64,000 bases of DNA, from contig PJEW03000014.1 of the NCBI GenBank assembly GCA_002900995.3, positions 426,504 to 490,503 on the forward strand. Direction: 5' to 3'. The notes beneath the pieces were generated by a model that made no database searches, was not told where the DNA came from, and worked only from the letters and a program-made list of their open reading frames with translations. A program made the position numbers and the translations under genes. This DNA comes from Ganoderma boninense (taxonomy: Eukaryota; Basidiomycota; Agaricomycetes; Polyporales; Polyporaceae). Of the stretch, positions 24,555 through 36,625 are shown in pieces; position 1 is the first letter of the stretch; every line of letters starts with the position of its first letter.

Positions 24555-25432
24555 TAGAAGGGTGTCCGGCCACTCACCTGTGGAGCTGATGGGAGCGACG
24601 CTCGGGCGGCGCTACCAGTGGGAGGGTTCGAAGACTGCGGACGGTCGGCGACGGCGGTGCCTGGGAGAGAGGAAGAAGGTTGCTGGCGGGTGATTGATGG
24701 CAGCGATACTCAACGCCCGGCAAAGAACAGAGCGTCTGGTTGGGCGGGATCTCGGCGAACGTCGCTAGAATCGCCACGAACATCAATTGGACGATGATTG
24801 CAGCGAGATCCACGGGGGTGGATAACACATGGGAAAGACAGCGGAGGAAGATCCCGAGAGTCGAGAAATGGCCTTGAGAGGGCGGCGTCCAGAACGAGCA
24901 AGGTGGCGAGAGATCCATCGGCAAGGAAGGAGCGCAGCGGAGGAAGGCAGGGGCGGGAGGGCGGCTTAGCGATGGGCCGGAATTGATGGGACAGCCTCAG
25001 TGCGCTACTCAACGCCGAGCGCTCGGGAGTGCATCCCACAGCCTCCGCGACAAAAGTTGCACGCTAAGGCCGTCCAGGATATTCGAGGCTTCCGCGCTGT
25101 CGAAGTGTGTACAAGGAGGTGGGAAGAACGGGCGAAACGACCAAGAGGAAAGGGAGGGGGAGGGGAGGGCTGAGCTCATCGGTCGCCGACGGCCGGGCAG
25201 GACATGGGCGGCGATCGTCGGCAAAGAGGGGAGCGCACTGAATAGACTGACGACGGATTAGCGACTGGCAAGACTGATGCTACTCAACGGCCCCGTCGCT
25301 TCCGGGCGCTTCGCAGTACTTACCATCAGAACCCTAGCAACATGACCCCCTTCCGAGCTACCCCACTTAGAGGTTTGCGCACAGGTAAATGGTATATACC
25401 AATAGACTAAGGAAGACGATATAAGTACATTG
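24555..25432. repeat. Right arm of KDZ-flanking inverted repeat
   Basis: This is the inverted copy of 18370-19281, with high identity by eye. The block GCTCATCGTCGCCGACGG just outside (from about 25484) resembles part of the arm itself (near 25176), so the arm is partly duplicated outward. Confidence 0.75.
24574..24924 (-). CDS. Possible exon of a small membrane protein in the KDZ arm
   Basis: The open frame reads MDLSPPCSFWTPPSQGH and then a hydrophobic stretch (VDLAAIIVQLMFVAILATFA). It ends in a Pro/Arg-rich tail at a GTGAGT donor (about 24579). The homologous left-arm sequence is frameshifted by single-base indels. Not recognised; it may be an exon of an element gene or fortuitous. Confidence 0.25.
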   Translation of the reverse strand: MPMDLSPPCSFWTPPSQGHFSTLGIFLRCLSHVLSTPVDLAAIIVQLMFVAILATFAEIPPNQTLCSLPGVEYRCHQSPASNLLPLSQAPPSPTVRSLRTLPLVAPPERRSHQLHR

Positions 25433-27078
25433 GTCGAAAAGAACGAAAGAAAACGACCGCGAGGGGCTGGGAGGGGAGGAGGCCGTGCTCATCGTCGCCG
25501 ACGGTGAGCAGACATGTGTGGTGGCCGTCAAGGAAGACGGAGAGCGCGGCGCGGAGGCTCGGTGCGCGACTTGATGGTGGGAGTTGATGGCGCGCCTGAG
25601 TTATCTCTTATCAGTACTCTGCGCCTATCGCGTTATCTCCCGGAAAGAGGACTTGAAGGGAGGGCGTTGTTGGACTACTGTTTAAGGCAGGAGGGCAGAG
25701 GTATTGGCAGGGATACTGCCAGTGTGCGGGAATACAGTATTCAAGGCTAATTAGCCCGTCCAACCACGTCGTTAGGCAGGCTTACTAGCCTGGGAATCAG
25801 TGATGTCCTGGTGACTGGGCCATCAGGACCCACCCTCTCGCCCGCCATCCAGTCATCTGCCGAGATCTCACAGCACGCCAAAACATCACGGATGACGCCG
25901 ACTCAGCCAGTAAGCGCGCTACGTCTCCTTTGTGGTTGAGGGGTGATAGTCAGGTCAGTCCGGTCTGGGCACTTTTGGGGGCTCGTGAAGCGAGACAATG
26001 TGCATAGCCGTTCTGTGCCGCTGCCGGCGATGGGGCCCAACACTAGATATTGAATACTTACCCCTGTCGTCCTTCTTCCACTATTCCAACAAGAGTATAC
26101 CGATGCCGCGCAAGGCGGACCTGCTCTTCGTGATCGGGATCTCCCTCATGGTACACCGGTTCACAGCGCTCGTCCCGTCGAACCACCCACGGCCCTTATC
26201 AACCTCGAACCCATGAGCGATGTCGGATCGCGCGCACGAACGATGTCGTGCTACTCGGCGGATTCTACATCTGTGCTTCGGCGCGGCGATGATGTCATCC
26301 GAGGAATCGCAGCGGAGCTCGACTGGGCTGGCCCAGGGCTGGAGCGTGAATGGGCGAAGACCGAACTCGTTACCCTGGAGACTCGAGAGCCTCGGTGACG
26401 AGAGGAAGTGGTCGTAACGACGGTGACGGGGGCGTGGCGCCGTGGTCGACCTCACGACGACCGCCGTGGCGTAGGAGCCCGCAGCTCCTATCTCCGCAGA
26501 CGGCTGCAGGGCAAATGCCATCAATTGTGACCCGGGTCGACATTGAGGATGTGTGAATCGAGGTGTAGATTGACGCGTTGACCGAGAGAGTCGACCCAGC
26601 CCTCGGAATCTCGGAGGACAAGGCAGCTCGAAGGAAAACGGTCACCCCATTGGTGTTCATCCGAGGGACCAAACAACGGATTCGGGATTCGAAGAAACTG
26701 ATGAGGCCCACCCTTCCGATCCGGAGTCGGTGGGGGACAGAGGAGATGCGGCATGAAGCACAGCGGATGGCGCGAAGGAGAAGGAGAATATGTGACGACC
26801 GTGGGTCCCGTGCTCACAGCTGGGCGGTGCTTGCTTTGGCTGCTTTACTGACCGGCACCATAGGTTCTCAGTTGGCAGGATATATCTTCAACTCTCAAGG
26901 TTGCTCTGCGTGTGCATGCCCAAACATGAAGATGTGATGGATGCATCGGAGAGGATACAGATAGTGATATGCGTAAAGTGTCACAAGACTACCTCATGCG
27001 TCCATGAAGTCGACCATTGTCGTCAGGTCCTCGCTGAGGATTCCGGGTAGTGATTCGGAGATAGCATTTCTCCCCTAC
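25433..27078. other. Gene-poor stretch, nothing firmly supported
   Basis: Several frames of 60-150 codons overlap in both directions between 25.5 and 26.9 kb, which is typical of GC-rich non-coding sequence. No splice-consistent gene or repeat boundary was found. The 3' flank of RNA14 begins near 27.08 kb. Confidence 0.35.
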
Positions 27079-30000
27079 CTACCGCCTAGCATCAATATAT
27101 CTCCAACAAGTAACGATTAAACGGGATATACCACATAATAGAGAAGGTGGAAGTGAACATGGCGCCGGCCTTGTAATGGGACTGGAGGGGATGGTGGTAT
27201 TCTTCAAAAGGCCCATGAGGTCGTCGACGGCGATAACATGACCTGTGAAGTCACGGGAATAATCGGGATCACCTCAAAGATAAGACAAGGCTTGAAGGAG
27301 ATCGTACTGTAACCTGGATCGGAAGCATGGGAAACAGGCAAAGCACAGATGAACGAACGGAGCGCGTCCGGCAGCTGAACATGCTTGTCCACCTTTTTCT
27401 CCGCTTCCAATTGACCTCGCGAAAACGCAAGTTCGTCTCGCGCCCCCAATGGCGATCTATCCGTACCGTTGGTATTCCGGCCCATCGTGCCGCGGTTGGT
27501 CGATCGCGCCCGCTTTGACGGGTGGTCGCACAACTCGTCGTGTCTTCGGCTGTCTGGTGACGAACGGCGCTTAGAAAAAGACGACCCCAGGATGGGTGCA
27601 GCTTGCTTGATATCAGTTTCTGGAAGCTTAGACTTGAGGACGTCTGAGAAACCGACACTGCGACTGCTGATGAGAGCCCCGCCGCCGCCGAGCACAAACC
27701 CTAGGTCGCGCGTCGCGATCAAGTCGACATGACCAAACTTGTGGCGTTCTGCAAAACGCTTGATCGGAGGATCTGGGAAACGATATAACGGAAAGATTCG
27801 ATGAGACCCTTGGTTGATTGCGCACCGTTTGGGTATAGATCCGCCATCCGCTTCTCGAGCGCGTATACAGCCGCGAGATCACCATATTGGTATTGATACT
27901 TCGCCCAGCACTCCCACAGAGGACGTGCCTCCATAGCTGAGAAGGTCTGGCCTACGCGCTCGAGCACTACTTCTGCATCTTTGTAAGTACTATAGGTCAG
28001 CTCAAGGGAAGAAATACACAGGAAGAGGGCACACTTTTCTCATCGTTGACGGAGATGAGGAATCCAAGGTAGTGCAGCATAAATTCAGCCTGGGCGCCAT
28101 ACCGTCCCAAGGCATCCTCAAAGACTTGCTTCGCAGATGAGATGTCCTTGTTCCCGCAGTGGTATTCCATAAAAGCTAGAAAGTGTGGAATCAGGAACGG
28201 ACCAGACGAAACGGATAACAGCGTACCTGCAGCTTCGTGGACTTCCCACGGTGTCCAGCGAACTGAACGGGCCTTGTTGAAGATATTCCGAGCAGAGGTG
28301 ATCCCTTCGGCACGCCGCGCGAACCGGATATAGCTGATCCACACAGTCCCGTATTCAGTCCGCTTGTCGTTCAACCCCTTGTTTTGCAGCGCCTTCTCGC
28401 TCGAAGCTTCAGTGATAGTCGAATGGTGCAATAGTGTGGTCTGAGATGAGACAGCGACAACCGGAGTGCCGTTTTGTTTCTGCCCTTGGGCCTGCTGCTG
28501 GGTCATGATAGAAGGGCTATTTCCGGTTGACGAGTTCAAGTTAGATGCACTCACTGCCCTGTTCTCGAGTATGTCGAGGTCCTTGTGAAGCTTCTCGAGG
28601 AATTTGGTATAGATCGCGTGGACTTCCGCAGGTTTACCTCGGGACTCGAGAGCTTCACAGTACGCGAAATTAAGGACAAAACTGTGAAAAGTTTGGGTTC
28701 AGCATAACAAATGATGCGACAAATCTACATTCTACACTTACCTGGAGGGGTTAGCATCCACGCCCGCCCCGAGAAGCCATAAGGCTTCCTCTATCAGACC
28801 GACGCTCTTCAACCATGCATAGGCCATGAACCTACAGCAGATAACGTAAGCAATGTATTCCAATGTTCGAGTGCAAAAATGACGCACCAAATCTCAGGGT
28901 AGAACCTCATGCGCATCGTTGCCTTCCTATACGCACTCCGCACACGCTGAATCAACGCACTCTGATTCCCTTCCTCTATTTCGAGAGGGTTTCCTTCTTC
29001 CCATTTCAGGTAGAGCCGCCACCCAGTTACAAGAGCCTTCTCTTCTGGAGTGAATGTCGGGGGACGGGGCAGCCAGATGGCTGAGCGACGATTGATGTCT
29101 GTGATAGGCGGGAAGAACACGATCGAGTGTCTGCGAAGCTGATCGAAAACAACGCGTGCTCGCATGTGATTTGCTTGCAAATATGAGAGGACCTTCGTGT
29201 CCTGCGCCATGAGTAGAATGGTGCAGATTTATGTCAGGGAAGACATGAAAAGCGGAGCCAGCAGAGTAGTACACTGACCCTGTTGCTGTCTTTCTCGAAG
29301 GATTGGTAATCTTCCCATAGTCTCTTGATGTTCTCCATGGGGATTTGAACTGCTTGTTGGTAAGCTCTGCGAATGGCGTCCACATTTGGCTCATCTTGCC
29401 AGCCCAATGGAGTTGTGGTCTATAAGCGCACTCAGTACATCTCTAGTCAGGAACCACACAGCATCCGACCAGACACAAATATGAGAAATACACAGGAGTC
29501 GAACCGAGTATGCCGACACATATCATTGGCAGACCAAGAAAAACGAATCGGTGCGAACGCCCTCGAACATACGATACACACCTTGTGGTCCTTGAGGAAG
29601 TTGATATAATCTTCCCAGATTTCGAAACTATCATGCTCACCGCCAACAAGTTCCAGCGCGAAGTCGTAGCATTTTCCAATCACCGCACGCGCATCAGGAC
29701 CGGTCTTCATTCGCCTGGGCATGGACATTAGACGGCGGCAGGCAACTTGCATGGACTATATCATCGCACCTGACGAAGGTAAGATAGAGCTTGAGGACAT
29801 CCACGGACGGCACAGCTTTCAGCAAAAATTTCTCGAAAAGGTCCTCAGCGTAGCCGAAATATGACGGGTCGTTTACAAAATGGCGGAGATAGGATATCTG
29901 AATGGACGGCTACGTCTTTGGGTTAGACCGCCATACGACAGAAATACTGCGGAGATTCTGACAGTATTAGGATATGTCTCAAGCATGAGTTCGTAGGCAT

Positions 30001-30337
30001 GCTTGATCTTCTCAATGTCGCCGGATGTCTCCGCAAGGTCAACCAGCTTCATCCAATTGTCAGCGTCGACAGGTTTTCTGCGCAGTTCCTCACGCAGCAG
30101 GTTCCATTTCAATTGAAGCGGAGTAGGGTCGATCGTCGGGGCGTCTCGAAGTTGCGGCGGACCTTGATCATTGCGTTCAGTGGGTATTGATGACGGTCGG
30201 GAGGCTGCGGTGTCCATAACGGTGGAGGACTCTTGGAGTCGACGAAGGGAGGCGGACAGATGGGGCGTGAGCTCTTCCGGACGTCGAAAACTACTTCCCG
30301 CAGCATTCTCGATCATAGGTCTAGGTGATAAGGTCAT
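27079..30337 (-). CDS. RNA14: mRNA 3'-end processing protein RNA14 (CstF-77 homolog)
   Basis: RNA14 is the HAT-repeat scaffold of cleavage factor IA, which binds RNA15 and PCF11 in nuclear pre-mRNA cleavage and polyadenylation. The ATG at 30337 opens an N-terminal Ser/Pro region, then WMKLVDLAETSGDIEKIKHA, ISYLRHFVNDPSYFGYAEDL, FEIWEDYINFLKDHK, TAQDTKVLSYLQANHMRARV and WRLYLKWEEGNPLEIEEG. These are followed by GTVWISYIRFARRAEGI, KQVFEDALGRYG and DPPIKRFAERHKFGHVDLI. They occur in the order of the Suf/HAT repeats. The last exon reads GHVIAVDDLMGLLKNT, matching the C-terminal monkeytail. About ten short introns are needed; one checked join is 27773-27825 (GTGCGC...CCCAG). All pieces are open, so the gene looks functional. 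The stop at 27079 is the simplest reading of the last exon. Confidence 0.88.
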
Positions 30338-30567
30338 AGATGGTGGCGGGCAAGAGCAAGAGATCAACGAGGGATCAACTTACACATCGCAACCAGGGAA
30401 ACGGCAGTGTTTGTCGCCGATTGGCACGGCGCTCCGTTCAAGCCAGTCACGCGCTGTCACGCGTCATCTTTAATAGTACCGGACGGACTTCTCGGACCAA
30501 TTCGGGTGTAAAGCTGTGATATTTCCCCCGTCCCTTGATGAAGGAAACCGGAACATATTGAACAACG

Positions 30568-31052
30568 ATGTCAGTATTAGCGGCAAATGGGCTCTCGACG
30601 TCCACAACGAGCGCCAATACTACTGCCGTCGAATACGGGCAAGTGCTCTCCTATGAATGCCTTCTGCGAAAGCGCACTCAGTAAACCATCTGACATTCGA
30701 CGAGAGGACAATGTCGATAGATAGCGGTACTCACATTCCATGACAGACACTCACGGAGACGGAGTTCGCGCCCCTGGAGCAACCCCCTTCCTCGCAGCCG
30801 GAGGGGATGGAGATTAGTGTTCTCGACTGCGATGGGGGCGAGCACCAATCTGACGATCTGACGAAGGTAGGGGTGCTGACCGAAGAGAAGAGCTACGCTG
30901 CGCTCCAGGCGGCGCAATTGAGGAACTCGCAAGGCCAGCAGATGCTGAATGATGGTGATGATGCATCCCGTGAACACATCTGGATTTTACCCTACTGTAC
31001 ACGTCATGATCCCAATCTCATGCTACTGTACCCTTGTCCCTTATGCCAATGA
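30568..31052 (+). CDS. Weak candidate small gene divergent from RNA14
   Basis: An ATG at 30568 starts a 38-codon frame ending at a GTAAAC donor-like site (30681). A polar frame at about 30750-31052 (EISVLDCDGGEHQSDDLTKV) follows an acceptor-like CATGACAG, but the phase of this simple join does not match, so another splice or no gene at all is possible. It sits about 230 bp from the RNA14 start, where a divergent gene would be plausible. Not recognised. Confidence 0.2.
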
Positions 31053-31119
31053 ATTCCTTTGTAAAAATAGGGCTGAGATCGAGATCAAGCACTCACCATC
31101 AGGTCCCATCGGGAAAATA

Positions 31120-32150
31120 TCATCCTGACTGAAACATCTTCACAAGTTCCTCGGGCGTAGCTTCGACACGACGACCTGGTGCGCCCACTCCTCGGGAAAT
31201 CTCTTTCCACCTACGCCAGCCTCTATGAGTTGCCGACCTCGTGCCGCTTACCCTGTGCGTTGAGAGGCTTCCACCTTGAGCTGCCGCACAACGGCGTGCT
31301 TGTTCACTGCTGCGTGTAGATATATTCATTTGTGTACAATTAATTTGAAGTTTGGAATGTCGTGGGAAAGACTAGAACAGACGTACAGAGCACAGGCCTA
31401 TTGCAGAGCTTGTTGACGGTGTAGAGCTCACCGTATTGGTTGCGCGGGTCATTCATCAAGGGAGACAGGCTTGCCGGCTGCGCACAGTGCACATAAGCGT
31501 TCTCAACCTTGCCTCCCGTAGCAAATACCACTCACCTAGGACCTGTCGTACGCAAACACCCTGGAGAAATCCTTTGGGGTGCCCATCTACACGGAGGGCT
31601 GGCCGTCTTCACCCGAGTCGTAAGAGCCCCACGGGGAGGGATGGTAAGGACTGCGCAGCTCGACGAGCATCGCGTTCATCTGCGAGAACTATCGCATCAG
31701 ACAGAGTGCGTTATGAGGCTTGAGGTACGCAGGGCGCGCGTGAAGCATGGGCAGATGCCTGCGCACCTTCGTCCTGAGGAGCGCGGTAAAGGGCAAGGAG
31801 AACGAAGAGTGGAATAACTTGCAGTGGGTGGGTAGCGACCCGACATCGTAGATCTACAAATATTGAGATATTGGTTCCAATATCCATGCGTACGGGGGGA
31901 GAAAATGCAGCGATAGAAGTGGAGCAAGGGCTTGCGGGGGCGTGGAGGGGCTACGGAAGAAAAACGCGCCTCGAGCCGCTTCACATCATGTACCGCTAGT
32001 CTCCGTCGCTGATGAGCTCATTTGTGATGTACTGGACGAGGTAGCTGTTCTCGAGAGAGGCTTTGAGGCGGCCGGTGACTTTGTTCAGCTTGTCCCAGAT
32101 GAGCAAGCGCGACCGGCGGGAAAGATAAGGAAGTTAGTGCGCTATGTCAG
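31120..32150 (-). pseudogene. Fragments of an unrecognised minus-strand gene
   Basis: Short open minus-strand pieces look protein-like but are separated by stops or undefined introns: LIWDKLNKVTGRLKASLENS followed by YLVQYITNELISDGD (about 31988-32110), NAYVHCAQPASLSPLMNDPR (about 31470) and WKEISRGVGAPGRRVEATPE (about 31140-31220). The composition and continuity suggest a real or recently decayed gene, but I cannot name the family. Confidence 0.25.
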
Positions 32151-32279
32151 TCAGCATTGCGCATCGCTCTCCCGAACAATTGACTATACCATCGACGGGG
32201 CTGTGTTGCCACTGCAAGTGCTTGAAACCGAACCGCCGAATCCAGATAGCTGCACCACATTGTTAAGCAGTAAGTAGAG

Positions 32280-33300
32280 ACAGAGACAGAGGTTCGAGAG
32301 TAGAAGTTGGCCGGCCACGGCAAGCTCAGACGATCGAGGTCATAAGCGCGCAAGCACGTGCATCGGGTAGCCCATCTAACACCTGGCTTTGAGGACATCT
32401 CGCCGGAGCATCATACCTCTCTCTGAAGTCTCGCCTCGCACAACGCAATCGCGGCCATACGTTCCCGCGTTTAGAACGCCGGAAGGCACGGGCGACATTC
32501 CGGATAGTGTTCATGACCGTACGCCCACTATATCGTCCTTGCTCTTATTTTTCATGCTTACTCCCCATGGTACTACAGAAGACACGGAATCGGAATTTGG
32601 CATGTATGATTTCTCCCTGCGTATCTTCGAGTCTTTGAGGTTTCATGCTTCAAAGCAGAACCTTCCGCGGCTATGCGATTCACGGGAATATGCTCATGGC
32701 AATCTCGCATTTCTTGAAACTCTTTGACGGAATATGTGGCTTTTATACTGGGACTTCAAGTTTGCTATTGATTGTTGCCCTTGATATGACAAGGCGGATG
32801 TTGTAGCTGGCCATGGTGTTCCTGTTCCAATTTTCAATTATCCTTCTCTTTCTCGAAGGCCATCCCTGGGCAGTGCGGGATTGATACCGCCGCAGTCTGT
32901 CCCCCCGAGAACTCCTGTAGTTGGGTTATGCATGTAAATGATCTCTACCCCCCACTCCTCCACCCCTGACGATTGCGCCCATGTCGACAAGGCTATCATT
33001 CATTCGCTCCCCGAGGCCTTCGCTGCCTGTCTGACTCACGACGCTCCTGTCTCTTCTCTTTTCGCGGAGAAGGTATTGGCCGTTCGTGTGAGGGGATCTC
33101 ATCCAAGCCTGTTGTTATACGCCGTGCCTCTTTCGCAATACCTCCTGAAATTTGTCCACAAGCCATTAGGTTTGTTAAGTATTCAGCAATGCGCGGAAGT
33201 ACAGAAACCTCCCTTCGTTTAGCGACAGCTCCTATATGTACCCGCAACCGCTTCCGTTCATCGGTCGCCATGGGTTTGCGTCTCATGGAATTAAGTCGCG
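32280..33300. other. No firmly supported gene
   Basis: Overlapping frames of 60-120 codons occur on both strands with no splice-consistent model, motif or repeat. Confidence 0.3.
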
Positions 33301-34100
33301 GTATGTACGGTGATGTGCAACGCGTGCACGTGCACGCGTAGCCTATCGCGTCATGTCCGACTTAGCGCCCTCCAACTTAACCTCGAACTACCGTCCCGCC
33401 TCTCGCCGTCCTCCTCCTCCTCCTCCATCCGGATGCCATTCCCTTGCATACCCGTCGCCATTCCTTCGCAAGCCCGTCGGACCCCCGCCGTCAGGCCCCG
33501 ACGACGCCTCTATCGCACCGCACCCGACCCACACCGCCTCGCGTTCTCAAGACCAGTGCGGCCCGCCAACTAACACCCCGTCGGGCCTCTCCGCCCTTGC
33601 TACTCACGGTTTTCGGCTTCATTGGCTTCATATCGCACGTACCATACTCGTTCTGTACTCACCCGTCTTGTTTCAGTTGTTTATCGCGCGGACTCGTCTT
33701 TACGCGGACTCCCGCCATCGCGTTTGTATTTAGGATCGATTAGTGGACTCGAAATATTCAGCTTCGCTCACCCTCTCGCATCGCACCGTGTGCTCTCGTC
33801 TCGTCTCCCGCATCGTCCTCGTCTCCTGCATCGTCCTCGTCTCACGCATCGTCCTCGTCCACCGCGTTACCCCGTCTTCGAACCCCGCGCTGCTCATTCC
33901 GGTTTACGGCTTTACAGGAGTCTATCCTACCCCGGATCGCCTGTCTCCGGGCCCCTTCCACCTCTTCCTCCTCTCTTCCTCCCCTTCGCGCACGCTCGAA
34001 CGAGCTCGCGACGTGTTCCCCTCGCCCACAAGTCTGCCCTTCTCCCGGGGGTTAGCGTCACATCAACGGATACATCGCTGTTGAGGAGAAGACACAAGGC
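33301..34100. repeat. C-rich low-complexity tract
   Basis: The C/T-rich sequence has recurring CGTCCTCGTC and CTCCTCC words, including tandem CATCGTCCTCGTCTC units near 33808-33860. It gives long Pro/Ser/Arg-rich frames in all plus frames, including a 341-codon frame at 33622-34647. These show no domain and overlap each other, so they are treated as composition artefacts. Confidence 0.45.
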
Positions 34101-35337
34101 CCTATCTTCCTCGGGGATGTCTGGCTCTCCCCCAAGTATTACGGCGTTGTGCTCTCAACACCTCGAAGGTCTCCTGAGAGTCTCAGATCCTCGTTCTCAT
34201 CGAGGAAGTGGGCGGTCGGTCGTAGATCAAGCTGGACAGTTGACATCCGAGCGTACATGGCGAGAACTAAGTCCTTGTGCCGCGCTTAGGAAGTCTGTGG
34301 TGTGCTGTGGTTGCTGGAGTCGGCATTTCGCGAGTAGAGCAATATATGATTCTTGGGGTACGAAGAGTCCCAGAGACGCGGTGGGAAAGAACGTGGGGTC
34401 TGAACGGCGAACCCGGCAAATAAAACCTAAAAGAGAAGCGAGACAGTCAGGCAGGCTCGCTCGGGAACATGTCGAGAACGAGGGCACGCAACAAGGGGCG
34501 GGCGGATACAGAAGAGACAGCTCCGCGACAGCAACCAGGAGGATGACCGGATGGAAGTGTCAGACGATAAGACGAATAGAAGGCATGTGCGCGTCAGGGG
34601 CCAGCCTGAGCCCCAACATTCGAAGCGAAGAAGTGCACGGGGGGTAGGTTCACCTTTATTGTGCATCGTACTTCAGGTTGAACAATATAGTGCAACATCG
34701 CCTATTGGAAATGTTGTTTGGCCTCTAACCTTCGTATAATCTCCATTACAATTCCGAGGTTGTGACTCCATACTATAATCGTCCCTCTAGTCGTAATGAG
34801 AAGTCTGTTCATGAAGATTCGTCAATTATCACTCACAGCACCGTGCCAGAACCGAACATCAAGCTTCCACCTTCACGTCCAGCTCGCTGTCAACGCAATC
34901 TACAAGTAGCGAGGCCCAAGATGAGCACCGCGCACGCTCCCTGGAAAATTACAATCAACATGACACTCTCGCATCCACGTTGACAAGAGCCACAGCGCGA
35001 GACACCTACAAGGAGGAGTATGAGGGCGCGAGAAGAACGAGCTGCCGTCTGTCCGCATCGTCAACGGCTCGCGTGTCGTCGATGACCATGAGGAGTTCCG
35101 CATGCCGAAATCGCGATATTTTCAGGACCACGAGACAAAGAAGTATCAGAAAACAGCGATAACGCACCCATATGATTGCAAAGAGCATGCCGGACTCCAG
35201 TATCCGAATAAAGTGCCGCGCGGCGGTCACATCCGTAGTCTTCTCGGGCTGCACTCTCCTGCACCACACATACGACGCATATATATATTACGCACGCATG
35301 TTCGCCACTACGCACCGCACGCGTGAGCAACTACCGA

Positions 35338-35700
35338 CTACAGGGCGGGAGATGAAGGGAGGGAAGAAAATGGCGACGCAAGCCTATTGAGGGTCGTCAT
35401 CGCGAGGTATAAAGGATGAATGCAAGCGTATCTTACATGGAGAGCCAGCACACCGCGGTGCCGTTGGACAACAGCTGGGAGTTGTTCTCGTTGGATTTGG
35501 GCCAGGACTGCTCTGCCGTTGAGCGGGGGACTCCAATTGAGTAAAGCGAGGCATAGTGTCAACGAGCGAGGGAAATCGCCGAGGGTGGGGTTAGGCGTAT
35601 GATCCCGGTCCAGAATTTGCGTCTTGTGGAATAGGGTGACAAGCACGGCGATGGCGTAGGTAGCCGCTCTCGCATACAGCCGCCACCGTTGTTTCGAAAT
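35338..35700 (-). CDS. Unrecognised open segment
   Basis: The frame reads RLYARAATYAIAVLVTLFHK, then TLGDFPRSLTLCLALLNWSP, then LAQIQREQLPAVVQRHRGVL. It has a normal amino-acid mix with amphipathic and hydrophobic helices, which suggests an exon of a membrane-associated protein. No start or splice partners could be fixed. Confidence 0.25.
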   Translation of the reverse strand: MSKQRWRLYARAATYAIAVLVTLFHKTQILDRDHTPNPTLGDFPRSLTLCLALLNWSPPLNGRAVLAQIQREQLPAVVQRHRGVLALHVRYACIHPLYLAMTTLNRLASPFSSLPSSPAL

Positions 35701-36625
35701 AGCTAAGTTTGGAGGTTGGGTAGGGTCCGGTGAGCCTGAGGTAGGTCGAGTTTGATTAAGTAGGGTTAGGCGGTTCTGGCGGGTTCTCGCCTGCCCTAAA
35801 GAGAGAGATGACTAAGTCCTCCCTCTCACATCATGTCCTTGTTATGTAATGGAGCATTGATAATGATATTAATGGCGTTACTTATGCTCTTTCCGCTTCT
35901 CGTCGTAGCAGCTGTTGAGTGTTGTAGCCTCGAGAACCCTCTGCCTCCCCGTGCAGCCGTGCTCGCTCCTCAACGTTCAACACCTTGATCCCGGTTCTCT
36001 CTGCTCAGATAAACCTGAACATTTCTCTGAGCTATGGCCGTTCACCACACCGCTATCTACGTCGCTGGAACCCAGATTGCGATCGCCCTTGTCGAGGGGG
36101 AGGAGGGAGAGCGAATTGCGTTCGTGTAGGACAACTGGGGAGTAGGAAACGTTCACGAGGGATCACAAGAGCCACGTAACAGGGCAATAGGTATGTGCCC
36201 GTCTCGACCAATAGGGGTGGTCAGTGCTACCAGGGTGGTGGATACAGAGTCGATTTATTGTCGATGAATCCGCATGGAATCCCGCGGATGCTCTGATCAC
36301 CCCGAGTGCGGAAAGTGAATTTTGGGTGGATTCCGAAATGGATCCTGGATCGCGTTTGTGACTTGGTTGGCTGATGAGTGTTGATGCAGGGGAACAGCCC
36401 TCTCGCAAACGGCTCTTGCAGTGGGCGATCCCCGACACAGGCGGTGGTCAGCACGACCCTCTACCGCGCATTTCCGGGAAACTTCGTCTTCGATAAAGAG
36501 GAAACTGCCGACCTGCGGATGAAATCTGGCGGCGGAGGGACGGGCGACCGATTATCGGACGCCGCTGGTCTGAGCAGCCACAATGGGCGCAGGGCAGGAT
36601 GTAAGTACTCCGCTTTGTCTCGTGA

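Noticed and set aside
26074..26216. Sirtuin-like fragment (ADLLFVIGISLMVHRF) near 26.1 kb
   Set aside because: The likeness covers about 16 residues, no other sirtuin motif lies nearby, and the frame is short.
33622..34647. 341-codon plus-strand open frame
   Set aside because: It runs through C-rich low-complexity sequence with equally long overlapping frames and shows no domain or splice pattern.
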